Origin: Roseibium sp. Sym1
Lineage (GTDB): Bacteria > Pseudomonadota > Alphaproteobacteria > Rhizobiales > Stappiaceae
Reading direction: 5' to 3'
NCBI RefSeq assembly: GCF_027359675.1
Contig: NZ_CP114786.1
Location: 5,182,501-5,246,500 of the forward strand
DNA length: 64,000 bases
A model generated the notes under the pieces. That model made no database searches. It saw only the letters and a list, made by a program, of their open reading frames with translations, and was not told the DNA's origin. The position numbers and the translations under genes were made by a program. Of the stretch, positions 1 through 9,235 are shown piece after piece. Each line of letters opens with the position of its first letter. Within the stretch, counting starts at the first letter, position 1.

Positions 1-637
1 CGACCAGTTTGGTCAGAAGCTCGCGTGCCTCCTGCAGAGACCAGACCGTTCGCCTGAGCACCCTGACGGATGTCACCGACTGGCGTTGTCTCTGGGTCGC
101 ATACGCCGACAGGAGATCATAGACGGATGCTTCCCAGATGCTCTTGTGCTCCACGGACATGGTTTCCGGCTCCCCACGGTGGAACACGTCCCTGCCCTGC
201 CTGTTTCGAGCCAGCAGTCTTTCGGAAACCTCGCGCATTGCTTCCAGGCGGCGGAGCCTGAACGCCAGCGCAGCGGCCAGTTCCTCGCCCGTCGGCTCGT
301 CCTCGTCCCTTTGCTCGGGCAGGAGAAGCTTCGATTTGAGGAATGCCAGCCAAGCCGCCATGACAAGGTAATCCGCCGCCAGTTCCAGGCGCATGCGACG
401 GGCCTCGGCCACGAATTCAAGATATTGTTCAACAAGTTCCAGAATGGATATCCGGGCCAGATCGACCTTCTGGGTCCGCGCCAGGCCGAGCAACAGGTCA
501 AGAGGCCCCTCGAACCCCTCCACATCGACAACAAGTTGCGGATCGGAGCTGGTACGGTCCTCCATGGAACTGACCGAGGTCAGCAGGTCAAAGGAGCTTT
601 CCTCGGTGATCTGTTTGTTCCCTTCCAGTTCGCTCAT
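1..637 (-). CDS. scpA: Segregation and condensation protein A (partial, 3' end outside window)
   Basis: This reading frame is open from an ATG at 637 to the left window edge, so the C-terminus is missing. The product begins MSELEGNKQ and contains the ScpA core 'VEGFEGPLDLLLGLARTQKVD', followed by 'ILELVEQYLEF' and 'LAADYLVMAAWLAFLKSKLLLP', all characteristic of the kleisin ScpA. ScpA bridges SMC heads and, with ScpB, forms the condensin that compacts and segregates the chromosome. It lies 11 bp downstream of nagZ on the same strand, the usual alphaproteobacterial order nagZ-scpA-scpB-tatA, so scpB is expected just beyond the window. Confidence 0.93.
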   Translation of the reverse strand, partial: MSELEGNKQITEESSFDLLTSVSSMEDRTSSDPQLVVDVEGFEGPLDLLLGLARTQKVDLARISILELVEQYLEFVAEARRMRLELAADYLVMAAWLAFLKSKLLLPEQRDEDEPTGEELAAALAFRLRRLEAMREVSERLLARNRQGRDVFHRGEPETMSVEHKSIWEASVYDLLSAYATQRQRQSVTSVRVLRRTVWSLQEARELLTKLV

Positions 638-648
638 GAACGCTCCGG

Positions 649-1668
649 TCAAACACCTTGCCAACCGGTCAGGGTCCGGAATTCCTCCCAGGCCGCCTGA
701 CCGTCAAAGTCCCCATTCGGCGTCTGCAACCCTTGCAGCGCCCTGTCGCAGCGGCTTTTTGCCTTGCCGGACAGCTCAGGCACGGCTGCGGCGACAGCGC
801 GCATTTCCGCCATGTCGCCATTGCAGTGCAGGACAATGTCGCAGCCGGCCTCGATGATCTTGTGCGCCCGCTCCCCGAAACCGCCGCCAAGTGCCTTCAT
901 CGAGATATCATCGCTCATCAGGCACCCCTCGAAGCCTATCTCGCCTCTTATGATCTCTCCGATGACCTTCGTGCTCTGGGTGCATGCCGTTTGCGCATCG
1001 ATCCCTTCGTATACAATATGGGCTGTCATCCCCAATGACACGTGGGAAAGCGCCTTGAATGGGCGGAAATCCACGCTTTCCAGAGAAGAATGGTCTGCTT
1101 CGACCCTCGGAAGCACCAGATGGCTGTCGACGCGCGCCCTTCCGTGGCCCGGAATGTGCTTGATCACCGGCAGCACACCACCGGCAAGGGCACCGTCCAC
1201 CATGGCCTGCCCAAGTTGGGCGACCGTGTCCGGGTTCTGTGAGAAGGCACGGTCGCCGATGGCATCTACCGTATCGGGAAACCGGACATCAAGGCATGGC
1301 AGGCAATCAATGGTGATTCCCACGCAACGCAAGTCTTCCGCAATCAGGCGTGCCCCCAGCCATGCTGCCCGTTTCCCCGCATCGGGTTCCCTGTCATGAA
1401 GGTCGCCATATAGCCCAGGCGCAGGGTATTTGCGCCATTGTGGCGGTCTGAGCCTCTGGACCCTGCCTCCCTCCTGGTCGACCAGAACGGGCGCATCATC
1501 GCGGCCCACGGCGTCGCGGAAGGTGTTTGTCAGGTCGACGACCTGGTCCGGAGTTTCGATATTCCTGGCAAACAGGATCAATCCCCAGGGTCTTTCTGCC
1601 CTCATGAAGGAAAATTCGTCTGCGCTCAGGCGCGGTCCGGCACAACCGGTGACAAAGGCTTTGGTCAT
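649..1668 (-). CDS. nagZ: Beta-N-acetylhexosaminidase NagZ (GH3)
   Basis: The 339-residue product is a single-domain glycoside hydrolase family 3 enzyme. NagZ removes GlcNAc from GlcNAc-anhydroMurNAc muropeptides in the cytoplasm during peptidoglycan recycling. Visible motifs are DQEGGRVQR (about residues 64-72), the conserved KHIPGHG loop (170-176) carrying the NagZ-specific catalytic His, and the nucleophile motif MSDDISMKAL (about 251-260). No signal peptide is seen, as expected. It is probably co-transcribed with scpA. The opposite end of the window carries nagA, murQ and a ROK kinase, which act on the sugars NagZ releases. Confidence 0.95.
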   Translation of the reverse strand: MTKAFVTGCAGPRLSADEFSFMRAERPWGLILFARNIETPDQVVDLTNTFRDAVGRDDAPVLVDQEGGRVQRLRPPQWRKYPAPGLYGDLHDREPDAGKRAAWLGARLIAEDLRCVGITIDCLPCLDVRFPDTVDAIGDRAFSQNPDTVAQLGQAMVDGALAGGVLPVIKHIPGHGRARVDSHLVLPRVEADHSSLESVDFRPFKALSHVSLGMTAHIVYEGIDAQTACTQSTKVIGEIIRGEIGFEGCLMSDDISMKALGGGFGERAHKIIEAGCDIVLHCNGDMAEMRAVAAAVPELSGKAKSRCDRALQGLQTPNGDFDGQAAWEEFRTLTGWQGV

Positions 1669-1786
1669 GAAACCGGCTTAGCCGCCACGTGGTGACCCGT
1701 CAAGAAAGTCAGACCCGGACACTTGCGCCTGGGCTGTGAACTTGCTTTCTAATTGCCTCAAGACCCAGACCTGATCGGAGCCTTCC

Positions 1787-2806
1787 ATGCGTGCGCGTCT
1801 CGACATTCCCACCGGAAGCCTGCACAGGTTCTCCCACCGGTCCGAAATACTCGGTCGCAACCGGCTCGGTGACACGGCAACGCGCGAGATCGTCGTCTAT
1901 ACGCCTCACGGTCATGACGGCAGCGGTCTGCCGCTCCTGGTGGACATCGTCGGTTTCACGGCCGGTGGCCCCGCACATGTCAACTGGAAGAATTTCGGCG
2001 AAAATATCCCCGAAAGACTGGACCGTCTCATTCATGACGGCGAATTGCCGCCGGTCGTCGTCGCCTTTCCGGACTGTTTCACGCGTCTCGGCGGCAACCA
2101 GTATGTCGACAGCGACGTGATGGGTCCCTGGGCGACATGGCTGACCACCGAGATGCTGGAAGATGTGGAAAGCCGCTTCAAATGCGGCGGCAACGGCAAA
2201 CGCGGCATCTTTGGCAAATCCTCCGGCGGCTACGGCGCCCTCATACATGCCATGCAACACTCCGACATCTGGTCGGCAGCCGCGTGTCATTCCGGCGACA
2301 TGGCATTCGAACTCTGCTACCTGCCGGAAATGCCGAGCGCCTTGCGCTCGATTGAGAAGGCAGGTTCGATCGAGGCCTTCGTCAAGGATTTCGAACGAGG
2401 ACCGAAATACCCCGGCAACGCCCTTCACGACCTGATGACCTTCGCCATGGCCGCGACCTATGACCCTGACCCGGATCCCGATGTGTTCTGCGGCATCAGG
2501 CTGCCCGTCGACCCCCAGACGTGCGAAATCATCGAGGAACGCTGGGATGCGTGGCTTGCCTGGGACCCGGTACGGATCGTCGACGACCATGTCGACGCGC
2601 TCAAGAGCCTCAAGGGACTGTGGATCGAGTGCGGCGACGTCGACCAGTACAACCTGGTCTACGGCGCGCGCCGCATGCACGGAAAGCTGGAGGCGGCCGG
2701 TGTCGCGCATATTTACAGGGAATTTCCGGACAATCATTCGTCCATCGATTACCGGCTGGACGAGAGCCTTCCCTTTCTCGTCAACCGGCTCCTGTCCGAA
2801 GACTGA
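1787..2806 (+). CDS. Alpha/beta hydrolase, putative esterase (esterase D / PF00756 type)
   Basis: The 339-residue product has a G-x-S-x-G nucleophile elbow (GKSSGGYG, Ser about 145) and a late DNHSSID segment likely to carry the catalytic His. The overall pattern is that of the esterase D-like alpha/beta hydrolases. The ATG at 1787 is preceded by CGGAG at suitable spacing. The substrate cannot be inferred; relatives include acyl-ester hydrolases and siderophore esterases. It is transcribed away from nagZ and belongs to a three-gene block (esterase, DMT transporter, LysR) that interrupts the usual SPOR-nagZ-scpA cluster. Confidence 0.75.
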   Translation: MRARLDIPTGSLHRFSHRSEILGRNRLGDTATREIVVYTPHGHDGSGLPLLVDIVGFTAGGPAHVNWKNFGENIPERLDRLIHDGELPPVVVAFPDCFTRLGGNQYVDSDVMGPWATWLTTEMLEDVESRFKCGGNGKRGIFGKSSGGYGALIHAMQHSDIWSAAACHSGDMAFELCYLPEMPSALRSIEKAGSIEAFVKDFERGPKYPGNALHDLMTFAMAATYDPDPDPDVFCGIRLPVDPQTCEIIEERWDAWLAWDPVRIVDDHVDALKSLKGLWIECGDVDQYNLVYGARRMHGKLEAAGVAHIYREFPDNHSSIDYRLDESLPFLVNRLLSED

Positions 2807-2813
2807 CAGTTAG

Positions 2814-3737
2814 TCAACAGGTCCGTCGTGTCCTGCGAAACGGGTTTGGAATGGTCAGGACAGCGCCGCCGGCGATGATCAGGAGCGCTCCCGCCACGGC
2901 GATGGGTGCCGGGACTTCGCTCCAGACGACGTATCCGAAAAGTGCCGAAAAAATCACTGACCCATAGTAAACCGGCGCCAAGGTCGCGGCTCCGGCGCGG
3001 CGGTAGGCCGACAGGTTGAGTGACTGTCCGACGATCGCCAGCGGGCCCATCCAGGCAAAGAGCATGAGGTCTGACCAGGATATCTCCTGAGAAACGATCA
3101 GCCAGAGCACCGGCCCGGTCAGGATGACCGCCGCGAACAGGTTCACGCAGGCGAGGATTGTGATCGTGTCTTCCCTTTGTGCGACATAGCGCATGATCAG
3201 CGCCTCGCAGGCCATGAACAACGCGCCCATCAGGGCTGCAGCAACACCCGCAACGGCAAGATCACCGTAACCTGTTCCGCTTTCTGCGGCGCGCACGACC
3301 AGATAGGCCCCAAGCGCGCACAGTCCGCCGGCGACCCAGTGGCGCCCGGTGACCACCTCCTTCAGGACCAGGCCGGCCAGGACGATCGCGAAAATGCCCT
3401 TGATCAGGCCGATGGCCGTCGCATCGGCCAGCGGCAAAACGCTGGCGGCGTAAATGGAACAGCCGAGCCCCCCAACACCGCAAAAGGCGCGCAAGAGGTG
3501 CAACTTCCACAGGGCGCTCGCCCGCAGGAAAACGGGCACGCGTCGGACCGCGGCAACAGACAGAATTGTCACGGCCCCGCCGACGAACCTCAGCCACACG
3601 AGCACGGCAACCGGCAGCACGCCGTCGGCAATCTTTCCTGCGGCGAATATCGGCGTGAAGGCAGACATCCCGGCAAGAGCGAGAACAAGCGCCAATGCCA
3701 CGTTCTCGGTTTTTTGATGTGCGGCGTTGATTTTCAT
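2814..3737 (-). CDS. DMT-superfamily (EamA) transporter
   Basis: The 307-residue product is almost entirely hydrophobic, with about ten predicted membrane helices arranged as two EamA repeats (for example 'ALALVLALAGMSAFTPIF' near the N-terminus and 'AGALLIIAGGAVLTIPNPF' at the C-terminus). It is an inner-membrane metabolite exporter or importer of the drug/metabolite transporter superfamily; the substrate is unknown. It converges with the esterase (gap 7 bp) and diverges from the LysR gene at 3870, so that regulator is the likely controller. Confidence 0.85.
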   Translation of the reverse strand: MKINAAHQKTENVALALVLALAGMSAFTPIFAAGKIADGVLPVAVLVWLRFVGGAVTILSVAAVRRVPVFLRASALWKLHLLRAFCGVGGLGCSIYAASVLPLADATAIGLIKGIFAIVLAGLVLKEVVTGRHWVAGGLCALGAYLVVRAAESGTGYGDLAVAGVAAALMGALFMACEALIMRYVAQREDTITILACVNLFAAVILTGPVLWLIVSQEISWSDLMLFAWMGPLAIVGQSLNLSAYRRAGAATLAPVYYGSVIFSALFGYVVWSEVPAPIAVAGALLIIAGGAVLTIPNPFRRTRRTC

Positions 3738-3815
3738 GAGGCAAGGTTCCTTTGGGGACGGTCCTCATAACAGCTTGAAGAGGCTGCCGGCAGTCCGGAA
3801 ATTCCCATGAGGGGC

Positions 3816-3829
3816 ATGCAAATACGCAT
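3816..3829. promoter_or_regulatory. Candidate LysR-type operator between divergent genes
   Basis: The dyad ATGC-AAATAC-GCAT lies in the 132-bp gap between the DMT transporter and the divergent LysR gene. A dyad in that position is what a LysR regulator would bind, but the spacing is not the exact T-N11-A form, so this is only a candidate. Confidence 0.3.
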
Positions 3830-3869
3830 AGCATTGCGGGTTTTCCTGCATTTCGGTATATGAAACATC

Positions 3870-4787
3870 ATGAATTGGGATGATCTGAAACTGGTCGATG
3901 CTGCCGCGCGCATGCGCTCCCTTTCCGGAGCCGCACGGGCGCTGGATATCAGCCAGCCTCAACTCAGCCGCAGGCTCAAGGCCTTCGAGGACAGGATTGG
4001 TGCCCGCCTGTTCGATCGAACGCCGAGCGGGCTGAAACCGACCGAGGCCGGTCTGCGTCTCATTCCGCTCGCGAACGACATGCGCAAAAACGCCGAGGCG
4101 GCCGCAAGGGTGCTGCCCGACTTGCCGAGCTCGGCGCTGAAGGTTGTCAGGGTTGCCGTGGATGAGGTTCGCGCGCGTGTGCTGACCGACCGGTTTTCCG
4201 AATTGACTAACCTGTTGGGCGGCGTTGAACTGGAATTGATTTCCAGCCACCAGCACGTCAATCACCAGTCCCGCAGCATTGAACTGCAAATCCGGAACTG
4301 CCTGCCGGAAACCGACACGCTGATTGCCAGGAAGATCGGCGATCTTGCCTACGCCGTCTATGGATCGGCGGCCTATGTCAGGGACAACCCGGCCGCCCGC
4401 ACGGCGGAACGCTACACGTGCTGCTCGTGGCTCGGCTTCGCCCCCGACGATCTCTGGTATCCATCGCACATGCGCTGGCTGGAGACCCGGTTGCCCGCGC
4501 AACCGCGGTTGCGTTCAAACACCATGACCACCTTGATGAACATGACGGCATCCGGCGCCGGATTGGCACTGCTGCCGGTGTTCATGGGCGTTCAGAACCC
4601 GGATCTGGTTCAGCTAACCTCTCCGCTGGCAGAGCTGACCAATGCAGAGCACATCATTGTTCACAGGGATTTGCGACGCGAACCCGCCGTACGCACCGCC
4701 ATGGATGCGATCGCCTGCGTCTACCGGTCGATGGCGCCCCTGCTCACCGGACTGCCAGAGGAAGGCCCGGCAGTTGCCGCAGAGTAG
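3870..4787 (+). CDS. LysR-family transcriptional regulator
   Basis: The 305-residue product begins with a LysR winged helix-turn-helix (MNWDDLKLVDAAARMRSLSGAARALDISQPQLSRRLKAFED pattern, residues 1-60), including the typical 'QPQLSRRLKAFEDRIGARLFDRT'. A substrate-binding-type effector domain follows. It is divergent from the DMT transporter at 2814-3737 and, by the usual LysR logic, probably regulates it and itself. The inducer is unknown. Confidence 0.88.
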   Translation: MNWDDLKLVDAAARMRSLSGAARALDISQPQLSRRLKAFEDRIGARLFDRTPSGLKPTEAGLRLIPLANDMRKNAEAAARVLPDLPSSALKVVRVAVDEVRARVLTDRFSELTNLLGGVELELISSHQHVNHQSRSIELQIRNCLPETDTLIARKIGDLAYAVYGSAAYVRDNPAARTAERYTCCSWLGFAPDDLWYPSHMRWLETRLPAQPRLRSNTMTTLMNMTASGAGLALLPVFMGVQNPDLVQLTSPLAELTNAEHIIVHRDLRREPAVRTAMDAIACVYRSMAPLLTGLPEEGPAVAAE

Positions 4788-4838
4788 CCGTCGGGACCGC
4801 CGCCCGAGAGGCGACGGCCTTTTCAGGACTTGCGGATG

Positions 4839-7298
4839 TCAGGGCTGCCGACGGACGAAACAGTCGCCACCTGCGGCCTGGAGGTTTTCACACAGCGATA
4901 TGGCTTCGTCGCGCGATGTGGTCGGAATCCGCGCCCGGTAAAACACGCCGCGGTCCTCGACATTTGCAGAGACGATTACGGCGTTGCGGTTCCCGAGAAT
5001 GGACGGGTAACGACGTTGCAGGCCCGAATAAGCATCGGAGGCGGCGGCCGCCGATCGCTGTGACGTCACCTGAACGATATAGGTTCCCGATGCGATGGTT
5101 CCGGTCGCCCCCGTAGCGGTCTGCGCGGGCACGCTCGGCTGCTGGGTCAGGTTCAACGGCCCATCATTGCGGGTCGTCGTTGCCGGAGCCGTTGCGGCCG
5201 GTGGCGTGCTGGCGACCCGGACCGGCGCCTCCGGTTTCTTGCGTGGCAGAACGGTCGGCACCGGAGGCGCCGGTTCGCTGACAGCCGGATCCTCGGTCGC
5301 GGCCACAACAGCCGGTGTCTCGGTTATAGCCGGCTCCGGAGTGGTTGGCTGCTGGTTTCCCGCATCGGGCACGACAGGCGTCGTCGTTACTGTACGCGCC
5401 CCATCAGTATCCGTGGCCGGCGCCGGAGCCGCTGGAACCGGGCTCGCCGGCGCAGGGGCCTCCGTGACAGGCGCAGAAGGTGCGCTCGCCGCGGGCGGAG
5501 CAGGATCATCTTCCGTTACAAAACTCCCGTCGGGACGGACAATCACGGTCCGCACCTGCTTGGGCGCGCCGGGCACGAGATCGGCGCCGCCACTGGTGCC
5601 GGCGGGTGCAGGCGGCAATTCGGCGGGTTGCGGAGATTCAGGCAAGACCAGCCTGTCGGGTCCGGAGGTGCCCGAGCCATCGACCCTGGAATAATCCAGC
5701 TTGGCAGTCTGGTTGTCCGCCGGTGCCTGGCTCTGTTCCGGATAGATCTTCAGAGGTTCCTGGAGCCCGCTGATCACCGGAGGCGGACCACTGGGGACAA
5801 CGACCCCGTCACCGTCGATCAGGAAGAACCCCGCAGCGCCGAGCACCGCGACACCCATGACGCCGGCTGCGACGTAAAGGCCACGACGCGACCTGTTTCC
5901 GGCATGCGGAACGGCCTTTTTCTCGGCGGTCGAATGTGGCGGCAAGACACCGGCCCCGGTCAGGCTCGGGTCGCTCTCCTGCATGGCCCGGGCAACCGCG
6001 TCGAGATCGTAGCCCTCGGGCGGCGGAGGCGTTTCCTCTTCCTCCGTGCGCGGCACTTCGGCGGCCGCTGCAGGCCAGGTCATGTCATCAATATCTGCAG
6101 CACCAGATGGGTCACTGATTTCCGCAGTTTGCGTATCGTCCGGAGCCGCCTTGCGATCTCCAGGTGGCGGAAAATCCAGATCGGCAAACAGGGCATCGAT
6201 GCCTGCGGGGTCGCCGGTCTGCTCCGGCTGCATGTGGCTCTGGTTCGAAACAGGCTTTTCCCGTACCGGGTTCAACGCTGCAAAGAGATCGTTTTCGTCA
6301 ATTTTCGGACGCTGCACAGGTGCAGTCCGGGCCGGTTCCAACGGTTGATCCGGATGTCCGTCTCCAGGCTGGGCCGATGCAACAGGGATCGCACCTGAAG
6401 CAGGCGCAGCCGAACGGTCCGGAGCAGAGATAACCGGGCCGACCGGCGACGTATCCCTGCCAAAACTTTCCACGGCGGGAGACGAAACGCCATAACGAAG
6501 ATCGTTCTCTGAAGGTGTTTCCGGTTCGACCCGGTAGGGTGCAGGAGCCGAAACGGACGGTTGCTCCCGGACCGGTTCGCTAAAGTCCCGGGTAAAAACG
6601 TCGTCGACCGTCACATCCGGGACAGGCGCAGCCGGCTGGTTTTCGTCGACCGACTGACGCAAGGCCCCGATCAACTCGTCTTCCAGTTCAGCTGTCAGGT
6701 TCTGTTCAAGGTCAACCGAAAGCTCGGGAGCCCGTTCGGTCGCGTCGTTGGCCGCAACCGGTTCGAAAGTCCTCGACACCTCATCGCGGATTGCAGCTGA
6801 TAGGTCCGGTTCGTTCGTGCTCGGTCCGGCAGGGGCCGCCGCCTCTCCCCGCGTCCCGATTTCGGTTGCAGGTGTCTGTATGTCCGGCCAAAGGGATGAC
6901 ACATGCGAGGACCTGCCCGCTCCGCCCGGCTTCAGGACGCTTGTGCTTTCTGCGAGAGGCTGGACAGACGGTGCGGCCGCTGTGACAGACGTTTCCGGCG
7001 CATCATCGCCAAGCCTTGCTTCCGCCGGAGCGGTTTCTACCGGTGCAGGTGTGAAGGCGGGCTCCCGGCGAGCGGGTTCGCCAACCGGTTCCGCCGAATC
7101 TCCGGCGACATCTTCCAATCCCGCGAAATAGTCCGTGCTGCCGACGCGGCCACTGCTCACATTTGCCCCCGATTGCTTGTTCTTGTGGACAATTCGCGCC
7201 AGTTCCACAAGCGGATCTTCCGCGGCAGGTGAACCGTTGCCCGGCCCGTCCCGGGTGGCACTCAAATCAGGTCTTTTCGTTTCGTAGTCTTGTGACAT
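4839..7298 (-). CDS. Long SPOR-domain cell-envelope protein
   Basis: The 819-residue product has three parts. The first is a long acidic, Pro/Ala/Glu-rich disordered cytoplasmic region (about residues 1-470). The second is one membrane segment 'GLYVAAGVMGVAVLGAAGFFLI' (about 472-495) preceded by basic residues. The third is a periplasmic Pro/Ala/Thr-rich linker ending in a C-terminal SPOR domain (about 735-819; 'GTYIVQVTSQRSAAAASDAYSGLQRRYP'). SPOR domains bind denuded glycan at the septum, so a role in division or cell-wall remodelling is likely. It lies 71 bp downstream of argS; in relatives this gene is usually followed directly by nagZ, but here three unrelated genes intervene. Its cytoplasmic region seems long for the family. 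Confidence 0.85.
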   Translation of the reverse strand: MSQDYETKRPDLSATRDGPGNGSPAAEDPLVELARIVHKNKQSGANVSSGRVGSTDYFAGLEDVAGDSAEPVGEPARREPAFTPAPVETAPAEARLGDDAPETSVTAAAPSVQPLAESTSVLKPGGAGRSSHVSSLWPDIQTPATEIGTRGEAAAPAGPSTNEPDLSAAIRDEVSRTFEPVAANDATERAPELSVDLEQNLTAELEDELIGALRQSVDENQPAAPVPDVTVDDVFTRDFSEPVREQPSVSAPAPYRVEPETPSENDLRYGVSSPAVESFGRDTSPVGPVISAPDRSAAPASGAIPVASAQPGDGHPDQPLEPARTAPVQRPKIDENDLFAALNPVREKPVSNQSHMQPEQTGDPAGIDALFADLDFPPPGDRKAAPDDTQTAEISDPSGAADIDDMTWPAAAAEVPRTEEEETPPPPEGYDLDAVARAMQESDPSLTGAGVLPPHSTAEKKAVPHAGNRSRRGLYVAAGVMGVAVLGAAGFFLIDGDGVVVPSGPPPVISGLQEPLKIYPEQSQAPADNQTAKLDYSRVDGSGTSGPDRLVLPESPQPAELPPAPAGTSGGADLVPGAPKQVRTVIVRPDGSFVTEDDPAPPAASAPSAPVTEAPAPASPVPAAPAPATDTDGARTVTTTPVVPDAGNQQPTTPEPAITETPAVVAATEDPAVSEPAPPVPTVLPRKKPEAPVRVASTPPAATAPATTTRNDGPLNLTQQPSVPAQTATGATGTIASGTYIVQVTSQRSAAAASDAYSGLQRRYPSILGNRNAVIVSANVEDRGVFYRARIPTTSRDEAISLCENLQAAGGDCFVRRQP

Positions 7299-7369
7299 GA
7301 GCTTTACGAAAACCGGTCCACTTCGGCCTTTAGGAAACCAAAACTGTGTTTCTTGCAGCCACGAAAAAT

Positions 7370-9139
7370 CTAGCGCATTTCTTCAGGAGCATTCACACCG
7401 AGAATCGATAGTCCTGAAACAAGCACCAAAGATACTGCACGAACCAAAGCAAGACGCGCTAGGGTTAATTTCAAGTTACCGGACTGAATAAAGTGTAAAT
7501 GAGGCAGATCTTTGCCTCGGTTCCATTGCCGGCTCAGCGCTGTTGCTAGTTCATAGAGATAAAAGGCAACGCGGTGCGGTTCGTGCGTTTCGGCCGCAAC
7601 AGCGACGGTCTTGGGCCACTCGGCCAGCTTGGCCATCAACTCGATCTCTCCGCTGTCGGAAAGCTGCGACAGGTCCGCGCCCTGCAGGTCCGTGTCCTCG
7701 AATCCTTCCCCGGCGAACTTTTCCTTCGCCTTGCGCAGGTTGGAACGAAGCCGCGCGTGGCAGTACTGCACGTAATAGACGGGATTGTCCTTCGATTCCT
7801 CGGTGACCTTCTTGAAATCGAAGTCGAGCGGGGCATCGTTCTTGCGATACAGCATCATGTAACGAACGACATCGCTTCCCACCTCGTCCACGACATCGCG
7901 CAACGTGATAAAATCACCGGACCGCTTGGACATCTTGACCGGCTCGCCGTCGCGCATCAGTTTCACCAATTGGCAAAACCTGACGATGACATCCGTCTTT
8001 CCGTCGGAAATGGCCTTGCCGACCGCCTGCAGGCGCTTGGCATATCCGCCGTGGTCGGCGCCGAGCACATAGATGGTTTCGTCGAAGCCACGCTCGAACT
8101 TGTCCTGGAAATAGGCAACGTCGGCGGCAAAATAGGTATAGGACCCGTCCGACTTCTTCAGGGCACGGTCGGTGTCATCGCCAAAATCGCTGGCCTTGAA
8201 CAGGGTCTGTTCCCGGTCTTCCCAGTCTTCCGGCATCTGTCCCTTGGGAGGCGGCAGCGTGCCCTGGTAGACAAGGCCCTTTTCCCTGAGCGTGTCGAGC
8301 ATGTGGTCGATCTTGGAGCCGTTCGCGCCGTCACGCGCATGCAGCGTTTTCTCCGAATAAAACACTTCATGCTTGACGCCGAGTGCGGCCAGATCCTCGC
8401 GGATCAGGTCGAGCATGGCGGCGATGGCCCGCTCCTTGACGACCGGCAGCCAGTCGGTTTCGTCCTTGTCCTTCAGGCTCTCGCCGAATTCCGCCTTGAG
8501 CTGCGCGCCGACCGGTTTGAGGTAGTCGCCCGGATAGAGCCCCGACGGGATTTCCCCGATGTCTTCGCCAAGTGCTTCCCTGTATCTCAGGAACGCACTG
8601 CGGGCGAGCGTATCGATCTGGGACCCGGCATCGTTGATGTAATATTCCTTGACCACCTCGTTGCCGGCGAATTCCAGCAGATTGGCCAGGGCGTCGCCGA
8701 CAACGGCTCCGCGGATGTGCCCGACATGCATCGGACCAGTCGGGTTGGCGGACACATATTCGACGTTGACCCTGGGCGCAGGGCTCTGCTTGATCGAACC
8801 GAATTCGGCGCCCTGCTCCAGCACGGCCAGCACAACCCTTTGCCAGACGGCCGGCGCCACGCGCATGTTGATGAAACCCGGCCCGGCAATCGTTGTTTCG
8901 GTGATGTCCCCGTCTTCATTCAGGCGAGCCGCCAGCTTTTCGGCAAGGTCCCTGGGCTTCACGCCGAGCGGCTTCGCCAGAACCATTGCCGCGTTGGTGG
9001 CCAGATCCCCATGGGCCGGATCGCGCGGGGCTTCGACAACGACGCGTGAAAGGTCGGGAGCATTTCCGCCAGAGTCTTTAAGATCAAGATCTTGAAGGAT
9101 ATTTTTAACGCGCTGCGTAAAGTCCGCGAAGATATTCAT
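7370..9139 (-). CDS. argS: Arginyl-tRNA synthetase
   Basis: The 589-residue class I aminoacyl-tRNA synthetase charges tRNA-Arg. An N-terminal Add1-type domain ('[16 protein letters not shown]') is followed by the catalytic core with the HIGH-type motif in '[16 protein letters not shown]', a KMSKR-type loop 'KMSKRSGDF', and the C-terminal anticodon-binding DALR domain ending in the family hallmark '[10 protein letters not shown]'. Length is normal. It is transcribed between dgt upstream and the SPOR gene downstream, probably as one operon. Confidence 0.97.
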   Translation of the reverse strand: MNIFADFTQRVKNILQDLDLKDSGGNAPDLSRVVVEAPRDPAHGDLATNAAMVLAKPLGVKPRDLAEKLAARLNEDGDITETTIAGPGFINMRVAPAVWQRVVLAVLEQGAEFGSIKQSPAPRVNVEYVSANPTGPMHVGHIRGAVVGDALANLLEFAGNEVVKEYYINDAGSQIDTLARSAFLRYREALGEDIGEIPSGLYPGDYLKPVGAQLKAEFGESLKDKDETDWLPVVKERAIAAMLDLIREDLAALGVKHEVFYSEKTLHARDGANGSKIDHMLDTLREKGLVYQGTLPPPKGQMPEDWEDREQTLFKASDFGDDTDRALKKSDGSYTYFAADVAYFQDKFERGFDETIYVLGADHGGYAKRLQAVGKAISDGKTDVIVRFCQLVKLMRDGEPVKMSKRSGDFITLRDVVDEVGSDVVRYMMLYRKNDAPLDFDFKKVTEESKDNPVYYVQYCHARLRSNLRKAKEKFAGEGFEDTDLQGADLSQLSDSGEIELMAKLAEWPKTVAVAAETHEPHRVAFYLYELATALSRQWNRGKDLPHLHFIQSGNLKLTLARLALVRAVSLVLVSGLSILGVNAPEEMR

Positions 9140-9235
9140 CGAGCACCGATCGGGTTTGGCTATTCAAACACAAAGCTCCCGTGCGCTGCGAGGGACTTCC
9201 CCCGGCGCCACGGGACCAGAAAGTTGCCCATGCGC

